Below, piece by piece: positions 58,995 to 64,000 of a stretch of 64,000 nt of DNA (the stretch's first letter is position 1; the number at the start of each line of letters is the position of its first letter). The translations under genes and the position numbers were made by a program. The notes beneath the pieces were generated by a model. It worked only from the letters and a program-made list of their open reading frames with translations, was not told the origin of the DNA and made no database searches. This stretch comes from Roseateles_B flavus (lineage in GTDB: Bacteria; Pseudomonadota; Gammaproteobacteria; Burkholderiales; Burkholderiaceae_C): positions 124,001 through 188,000 of the forward strand of contig NZ_JBDPZC010000009.1 in the NCBI RefSeq assembly GCF_039872765.1, in the 5' to 3' direction.

Positions 58995-60145
58995 AGATTG
59001 CCCCACACCGAGGGGTCGTGCGCGCTGGCGTCCTCTGCCTCTTCGTCGCCCTCCTGGACCTGCGCGATCGCATCGGGCTCCAGCGGTATGGTCAGGATCA
59101 GGCTGGTGCCCTTGGCGCCGCTGCTGAGGTCCACCCAGCCACCGACGGTCGCTGCCCGCTCGTGCAGACCCCGGATGCCGAAGCTGCGCGTCTTGGCCAG
59201 GTCCTGGGGCGCCATGCCGCGACCATTGTCACGCAGCTCCAGCGTCAGCACGCCGGCGTCCAGGCTCAGCTCGATGTCCACGCGACTCGCCTGCGCATGC
59301 TTGGAGACGTTGGTCAGCGCCTCCTGGGCACAGCGGTAGGCGACCAGGGGCACGCCGGCCGGCATCTGCAGCTGCTCCTGGGGCGTGCGCAGGCTGACCT
59401 GAATGCCCGTGCGGCGCTCGAAGCGCGCCGCCATCCACTGCAGCGCGGCCACCAGGCCCTGCTCCAGGATGGCCGGGCGCAGGTTGTGCATGATGCGCTG
59501 GCTGGCCTCGATCGCCTGGCTCACGGTCTCGATCGCCGAGGCCACACGCTGCTGGACGGCCGGCTCGCTCACATGGCGAGCCAGCCAGGCCAGGTCGAAC
59601 TTCAGCGCGGTCAGGGAGCCGCCGACGTCGTCGTGGATCTCCCGCGCGATGGCGGCCCGCTCCATCTCGATGCTGGTCTGCAGATGCCCCGCCAGCTCAT
59701 GCAGGCGCTGCTTGCTGCGGCGCAGGGCCCGGTCGGCCTCCATGCGCGCACGTTCGGATTCACTGGCCTCGATGGCATGCAGCAGCGCTGGAGCCAGGCG
59801 GGTGAGGTTGTTCTTGAGCAGGTAGTCCGAGGCACCGGTCTTCATGGCAGCGACCGCGGTGTCTTCGCCGATCTCGCCGGAGACGAGGATGAAGGGCAGC
59901 AGCTGGTGCCGCTCCTTGAGCAGGGCCAGGACCTGCAGGCCCGAGAAGCCAGGCAGGTTGAAGTCGGAGATGATGGCGTCCCACCGCTCATCCAGGGCCG
60001 CATTGACGGCGGCCAGACTGTCCAGGCGGCACAGCTCCACCTGCAGCCCGGCGCGGGCCAGCTCGACGGCGATCAGGTGGTGATCCAGCTCGGAATCCTC
60101 GACATGGAGGACTCGCAGCTGACGCTCGGGACTCGGCTTGGACAT
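58991..60145 (-). CDS. REC-HisKA_3 histidine kinase
   Basis: 384 residues without a membrane segment. An N-terminal receiver (RVLHVEDSELDHHLIAVELA; Asp61 in IISDFNLPGFSG; then SGEIGEDTAVAAMKTGASDY) precedes a helix and HisKA_3 with AIAREIHDDVGGSLTALKFD (His171), and a HATPase with AQEALTNVSKHAQAS and DNGRGM, GIRGLHERAATVGG. Its input is phosphorylation of its own receiver, so another kinase may feed it. I chose the ATG at 60145; an in-frame upstream extension to 60451 lacks homology. Confidence 0.9.
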   Translation of the reverse strand: MSKPSPERQLRVLHVEDSELDHHLIAVELARAGLQVELCRLDSLAAVNAALDERWDAIISDFNLPGFSGLQVLALLKERHQLLPFILVSGEIGEDTAVAAMKTGASDYLLKNNLTRLAPALLHAIEASESERARMEADRALRRSKQRLHELAGHLQTSIEMERAAIAREIHDDVGGSLTALKFDLAWLARHVSEPAVQQRVASAIETVSQAIEASQRIMHNLRPAILEQGLVAALQWMAARFERRTGIQVSLRTPQEQLQMPAGVPLVAYRCAQEALTNVSKHAQASRVDIELSLDAGVLTLELRDNGRGMAPQDLAKTRSFGIRGLHERAATVGGWVDLSSGAKGTSLILTIPLEPDAIAQVQEGDEEAEDASAHDPSVWGNL

Positions 60146-60247
60146 GGGCGGGAGTATGCCAACGCAAGGTACCCCTGCCGGGGGCATTGCCTGCTGGAAA
60201 ACGACAGTCCCCCGGTGACAAAAGCGCAAACAAAGGGTTAACCCTAG

Positions 60248-60270
60248 GGCCAATATGAGAACTATTGGCC
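60248..60270. promoter_or_regulatory. Inverted repeat, possible operator
   Basis: GGCCAATA-N7-TATTGGCC, a perfect 8-base inverted repeat, lies in the 289-base gap between the divergent kinase operon and the chemotaxis operon. GGGTTAACCC lies just upstream (60235-60244). The gap is AT-richer than the surroundings and must contain both promoters. Confidence 0.5.
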
Positions 60271-60434
60271 GAAGGATGGAAATAGCCCAAGTTTGAACAA
60301 CAAGTCCTGTCGACATCGCCACAAGAAATGCCGAAGATCGCGTCCATGAACACATGGCTCGGAATGGTCGATAGAGGGATACCTCGCTCGATGCAAACGG
60401 CAGCTTCTGCAGAGACAAAACCCGTGGAGCCAAG

Positions 60435-60908
60435 ATGCTGATGAATGACACCTCCGCCTCGGACTCGGGAATGGAATCGGGAATGCTTCCCCTCCTGGCC
60501 GCGGCAGAACTTCAGGATCACCTGATGACGGTGACCAACGATCTGGAGCGCCTGCAGCGCCTGCTGGACGACGCCGGGGAGTCGCTCTCCACCCATTTCT
60601 TCAGTGCATCCAGCATCCTGCATGGGCTGCTGCGACGCGCGGCCGAGCAGGCTGATGAAAGTGGCAGCAGCGAGCTGCACCGCGTCATGGAAGACATCGC
60701 GGGTGCCATCACCGCCCTGCAGTTCCAGGACATGGCCACGCAATTGATCGCCCACACGAGCCAGCGCCTGCGCAATTGTGCGGACCAGCTGGCCCGCGAC
60801 ACCTTTGGCGACGACGAGGACGGCACGACCGTCGTCGAGATCGCGCCCCTGCGCCCCAACCCCGTGACGCAGGACGAGATGGACGCGGGGTCCATTGAAT
60901 TGTTTTAA
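60435..60908 (+). CDS. Short CheZ-like protein before cheY-cheA
   Basis: 157-residue helical protein. Residues 91-110 (AITALQFQDMATQLIAHTSQ) contain DxxxQ at Asp99-Gln103, aligning with DLTGQ of CheZ (QDFHDLTGQVV in this window). The C-terminus VTQDEMDAGSIELF resembles the CheZ tail NQSEVDDLLASLGF and the FliM peptide SQDEVDALL, both of which bind CheY. A linker rich in Asp joins the two. So it looks like a shortened CheZ. It lies 49 bases before cheY. Function is inferred. Nearby alternative starts at Met3 and Met13. Confidence 0.72.
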   Translation: MLMNDTSASDSGMESGMLPLLAAAELQDHLMTVTNDLERLQRLLDDAGESLSTHFFSASSILHGLLRRAAEQADESGSSELHRVMEDIAGAITALQFQDMATQLIAHTSQRLRNCADQLARDTFGDDEDGTTVVEIAPLRPNPVTQDEMDAGSIELF

Positions 60909-60957
60909 GGATCGACTCGATCCAGTCGATATCAGCTAGTTACCCGGAGAGAAAGCG

Positions 60958-61320
60958 ATGCACTCAATTCTTGCTGTAGACGATTCGGCCTCGATGCGCC
61001 AGATGGTCTCCTTCACGCTGAAGAACGCAGGATTCAACGTGGTGGAGGCGGTGGACGGGCAGGACGCCTGGGAGAAGTCCAGTACGCGCGATTTCGATCT
61101 GGTGCTGACTGATCAGAACATGCCCCGCATGGACGGCATCAGCCTGACCAAGAAGCTGCGCGACAACCCCAAGTTCAAGACCACGCCCATCCTGATCCTG
61201 ACCACCGAGTCCAGCGACCAGATGAAGCAGGCTGGCCGTGCCGCCGGCGCCACCGGCTGGCTGGTCAAGCCCTTCGACCCGGCGAAGTTGATCGAAGTGA
61301 TCGGCAAGGTGATCCGCTAA
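60958..61320 (+). CDS. cheY2: Chemotaxis response regulator CheY (copy 2)
   Basis: 120-residue receiver. Asp8/Asp9, phosphoacceptor Asp52 (FDLVLTDQNMPRMDG), Thr82/Thr83 and Lys104 (WLVKPFDPAK) are present. It is of the short CheY type found upstream of cheA and may act as a phosphate sink or on another target, while copy 1 lies by cheZ. GGAGAGAAAGCG precedes the ATG. Confidence 0.95.
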   Translation: MHSILAVDDSASMRQMVSFTLKNAGFNVVEAVDGQDAWEKSSTRDFDLVLTDQNMPRMDGISLTKKLRDNPKFKTTPILILTTESSDQMKQAGRAAGATGWLVKPFDPAKLIEVIGKVIR

Positions 61321-61346
61321 GGCACGAGCAACGCCAGGAGTAAAGC

Positions 61347-63479
61347 ATGGGAGAAATGACCTCCGAAGGCGCCAGCCTCAGCGCGGGCATCGACCTGAGC
61401 CAGTTCTATCAAGTCTTCTTTGAGGAGGCGAGCGAGAACCTCGACAACATGGAACAGCTGCTGCTGAACCTGAACATCGAGACGGCTGACGACGAGGAAC
61501 TGAACGCCATCTTCCGCTGCGCCCACTCCATCAAGGGTGGCGCCGCGACCTTCGGCTTCAGCGATGTCGCCGAACTGACCCACCAGATGGAGACGCTGCT
61601 GGACAAGCTGCGCCGCCACGAGTTGCAACCCACCTCACAGATGGTGGACGTGCTGCTGCAGTCCGGTGACGCCCTGCGCGAGCAGCTGGGCCGCCATCAG
61701 GGCTCCGGCGCCGCTCCCGTGGACACCAGCGAGCTGCTGCTGAGCATCAAGACCCTGGTCGACGGCGGCACGCTGGACGGCTCCCCGGCCCCCAAGGCTG
61801 CACCGGCCGCACCGGCCGCTGCGCCCATGGCCGCCGCACCTGCCCCGGCCAAGCCGGCAGGCCCGGTGGCGCGCCAGCTGGAGCTGAAGGTCGGCCCGCT
61901 GAACAACCCCGCACAGGCCGACAACCTGGTCGAGCTCTTCAAGGAGATCACCGACCTGGGCACCATCGAACCCCTGGACGGTGGCATTGCGGCCGACGGC
62001 ATCCGCCGCTTCAAGGTCCTGACAACCAGCACCGACAACGACCTGCTGGACCTCTTCACCTTCCACGTCGCCCGTGAGCAGGTGCAGCTCTCGCCCCTGG
62101 GCGAAGGCTACGGCTTCCACGAGGGCGCGCCCGGCGCGCCCCCTGAGGTCAAGAAGGACGAAGACCCGGGCTACGGCTTCTTCGACGACGCCCCCGGTGT
62201 GCCCGTTGCCGCGAGCACGGGCACCGAGGTCAAGACCGTGGCCGAGGCCCCCAAGCCCGTGGCGGCGGCCCGCCCTGCTGCCAAGGTCGAGCCGCGCGCC
62301 GGTGGCGGCGGCATGGACCAGTCCACGCTGCGGGTCTCGGTCGAGAAGGTGGACCAGCTGATCAATCTGGTCGGCGAGCTGGTGATCACCCAGGCCATGC
62401 TGGCGCAGAACTCGCGCAATGTGGACCCGGGCCTGTACCAGCAGCTGTCCTCCGGCCTGGCCGATCTGGAACGCAACACCCGCGACCTGCAAGAGTCGGT
62501 GATGTCCATCCGCATGATTCCCATGTCGGTGGTCTTCAACCGCTTCCCCCGCATGCTGCGCGACCTGGCCGCCAAGCTGGGCAAGCGCGTCGAGCTGGTC
62601 ACCCAGGGCGAGGCCACCGAGCTGGACAAGGGCCTGGTCGAGAAGATCACCGACCCGCTGACGCACCTGGTGCGCAACAGCTGCGACCACGGCATCGAGC
62701 TGCCGGCCGAACGCCTGGCCAAGGGCAAGCCCGAGCACGGCACCATCACCCTGGTGGCCTCCCACCAGGGCGGTTCCATCGTGATCGAGGTCCGTGACGA
62801 TGGCCGCGGCCTGAACCGCGAGAAGCTGATCAAGAAGGCCCGCGAGAAGGGCATCGACGCGCCCGACTCCCTCACCGACCAGGAAGTCTGGGGCCTGATC
62901 TTCGCGCCGGGCTTCTCTACTGCCGAGCAGGTGACGGACGTCTCCGGCCGCGGCGTGGGCATGGACGTGGTCAAGAAGAACATCACACAGCTGGGCGGCA
63001 CCGTCGAGATCGACTCCGCCGAAGGCTACGGCATGAAGGTCTCGGTGCGCCTGCCGCTGACCCTGGCCATCATGGACGGCATGAGCGTGGGCGTGGGCGA
63101 AGAGGTCTACATCCTGCCCCTGTCCTCCGTGGTCGAGTCCTTCCAGGTTCAGGCGGACACCATCAAGACGGTGGGCGGCTCCGGTCGCGTCGTCGAGGTG
63201 CGGGACGAATTCATGCCCGTGGTTGAGCTGGAGCAAGTCTTCAATGTGCCGCGCTTCGACTTCGAGCACGTCAGCTCCATCATGGTCGTCGTCGAGGCGG
63301 AGGGCGGCCGCGTCGCCCTGCTGGTCGACGAGCTGCTGGGCCAGCAGCAGGTGGTGGTGAAGAACCTCGAAGCCAACTATCGCAAGGTCACCGACGTCTC
63401 CGGCGCCACCATCATGGGCGACGGTCGGGTGGCTCTGATCCTGGACGTGGGCAGCCTCGTCCGTCGTTCGCGTCATTGA
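61347..63479 (+). CDS. cheA: Chemotaxis histidine kinase CheA
   Basis: 710 residues. HPt domain with His60 (FRCAHSIKGGAATFGF), then a CheY-binding-type region around 170-260, a linker (Ala/Pro-rich), dimerisation, a HATPase with HLVRNSCDHGIELPAERLAK and DDGRGLNREKL, GRGVGMDVVKKNITQLGG, and a CheW-like C-terminal domain (LPLTLAIMDGMSVGVGEEVY onward). All five domains are present. Kinase of the main chemotaxis pathway of the window. cheW is expected downstream, outside it. Confidence 0.97.
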   Translation: MGEMTSEGASLSAGIDLSQFYQVFFEEASENLDNMEQLLLNLNIETADDEELNAIFRCAHSIKGGAATFGFSDVAELTHQMETLLDKLRRHELQPTSQMVDVLLQSGDALREQLGRHQGSGAAPVDTSELLLSIKTLVDGGTLDGSPAPKAAPAAPAAAPMAAAPAPAKPAGPVARQLELKVGPLNNPAQADNLVELFKEITDLGTIEPLDGGIAADGIRRFKVLTTSTDNDLLDLFTFHVAREQVQLSPLGEGYGFHEGAPGAPPEVKKDEDPGYGFFDDAPGVPVAASTGTEVKTVAEAPKPVAAARPAAKVEPRAGGGGMDQSTLRVSVEKVDQLINLVGELVITQAMLAQNSRNVDPGLYQQLSSGLADLERNTRDLQESVMSIRMIPMSVVFNRFPRMLRDLAAKLGKRVELVTQGEATELDKGLVEKITDPLTHLVRNSCDHGIELPAERLAKGKPEHGTITLVASHQGGSIVIEVRDDGRGLNREKLIKKAREKGIDAPDSLTDQEVWGLIFAPGFSTAEQVTDVSGRGVGMDVVKKNITQLGGTVEIDSAEGYGMKVSVRLPLTLAIMDGMSVGVGEEVYILPLSSVVESFQVQADTIKTVGGSGRVVEVRDEFMPVVELEQVFNVPRFDFEHVSSIMVVVEAEGGRVALLVDELLGQQQVVVKNLEANYRKVTDVSGATIMGDGRVALILDVGSLVRRSRH

Positions 63480-63488
63480 ATATTGAAC

Positions 63489-63507
63489 GGGCCCCCACGA
63501 GGGGCCC
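63489..63507 (+). other. Hairpin between cheA and the chemoreceptor gene
   Basis: GGGCCCC, five bases, GGGGCCC, without a T-run. It may protect or slow the transcript and shift the balance between cheA and the receptor. Confidence 0.5.
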
Positions 63508-63522
63508 CTGGGAGCATCTCCA

Positions 63523-64000
63523 ATGAGCATGAGCTCGCTGTTGCGGCAGTTCAGCATCCGCCTGCGCATGATTGGCGCCATCGTGATGGTGCTGACCTTG
63601 CTGCTGACCCTGGGCAGCGTGGGTCTGTTTGGCATGAACTCCATGCGCAAGCAGTCCGACGACATCCTCCAGCGCTCGGTCAACGACTCCACGGAGCTGA
63701 CCAGTTTGGTCCATGCCCTGGGTGACATGCGTCGCTTCGAAAAGGACATGATCGTCAACTACGAGAAGCCGGAGAACGTGAAGGCGCTTCGCCAGCGCTG
63801 GGAGCAGTCCCGCGACGAAGTGCTGAAGATCGGCAAGGCCCTCCAGCACGGCTCCGACACCGGCCCGCTGAGCCGCCTGCCCAGTGTGCTCGGCGACTAC
63901 GACGCCAAGGCCAAGCCCGTGCTGCAGCAGCTGGAGGCCGGCGCCTACGACAACGCCGCCGTGGCCGACCGCATGCTGGCCGGCGCCAAGGATCTGGCCA
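63523..64000 (+). CDS. Methyl-accepting chemotaxis protein, N-terminal part
   Basis: The gene runs off the window; 159 codons are seen. It starts MSMSSLLRQFSIRLRMIGAI with a transmembrane helix at about 16-38 (VMVLTLLLTLGSVGLFGMNS), followed by a periplasmic helical sensor (MRRFEKDMIVNYEKPENVKA) of the four-helix-bundle type. A second membrane helix, HAMP and signalling domain are expected beyond 64000. GGGAGCATCTCC lies before the ATG. Downstream of cheA in the same operon. Confidence 0.85.
   Translation, partial: MSMSSLLRQFSIRLRMIGAIVMVLTLLLTLGSVGLFGMNSMRKQSDDILQRSVNDSTELTSLVHALGDMRRFEKDMIVNYEKPENVKALRQRWEQSRDEVLKIGKALQHGSDTGPLSRLPSVLGDYDAKAKPVLQQLEAGAYDNAAVADRMLAGAKDLA

Noticed and set aside
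60271..60290. GGATGGAAATAGCC as an FlhDC box
   Set aside because: It resembles one half-site, but the inverted second half-site at 10-12 bases is missing.
60330..60337. GCCGAAGA before the CheZ-like gene as a sigma-28 -10
   Set aside because: It equals the fliD -10, but no TAAAG/TCAAG-like -35 is present at 10-13 bases; likewise GTCGATAG at 60367.

Overview
The window is almost entirely a flagellar and chemotaxis gene region from a GC-rich (by eye about two-thirds G+C) motile betaproteobacterium, most likely in the order Burkholderiales (Roseateles/Inhella/Rubrivivax-type relatives). Supporting this are FlhD and FlhC master regulators with no FleQ-type regulator, an flhBA-flhF-flhG-fliA-type block, the TCAAG/TAAAG-N11-GCCGATAA type of sigma-28 promoter, and GC-rich intergenic repeats typical of that order. 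I did not identify the species. No rRNA, tRNA, phage, insertion sequence or CRISPR array is visible.

Layout: (1) 1-6417, + strand: end of flgG, then flgH, flgI, flgJ, flgK, flgL (rod, rings, hook-filament junction). (2) 6437-21863: a signalling block: HDOD protein, a kinase with about eight PAS domains followed by an ANTAR response regulator, an inward-facing membrane kinase, a hybrid kinase, a REC-PAS-GGDEF-EAL protein, a diguanylate cyclase and a soluble chemoreceptor. (3) 21908-28426, - strand: flhB-flhA-flhF-flhG-fliA (export gate, polar placement, sigma-28). (4) 28702-33687, - strand: flhD-flhC-methyltransferase-motA-motB-cheY-cheZ. (5) 33926-41882: a TPR gene on the - strand, then three flagellins, fliD, fliS, fliT and a YcgR-type flagellar brake. 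(6) 41911-54400: fliE alone on the - strand, divergent from fliFGHIJK and fliLMNOPQR. (7) 54441-60145, - strand: a kinase/response-regulator pair followed by a YfiN-like cyclase, a TonB-type receptor and a YfiR-family protein. (8) 60435-64000: a short CheZ-like protein, cheY, cheA and the start of a chemoreceptor.

How it fits together: FlhD4C2 should switch on the basal-body and export genes. FliA (sigma-28) then acts at late promoters that can be read directly before motA, the TPR gene, fliC1, fliC2, fliD and fliS, with weaker matches before flhB, flgI and the soluble chemoreceptor. CheA phosphorylates the two CheY proteins; CheZ and possibly the short CheZ-like protein remove the phosphate. 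Three GGDEF proteins, one with an EAL domain, can set cyclic di-GMP, which YcgR would sense at the motor, so the region joins building, steering and braking of the flagellum.

The most unusual points are the YfiN/TonB-receptor/YfiR set coupled to a two-component pair, the CheZ-like short protein with both a DxxxQ motif and a CheY-binding-like tail, an FlhG that has lost its P-loop, a sigma-28-controlled TPR gene of unknown role, and a strong hairpin between flhD and flhC.
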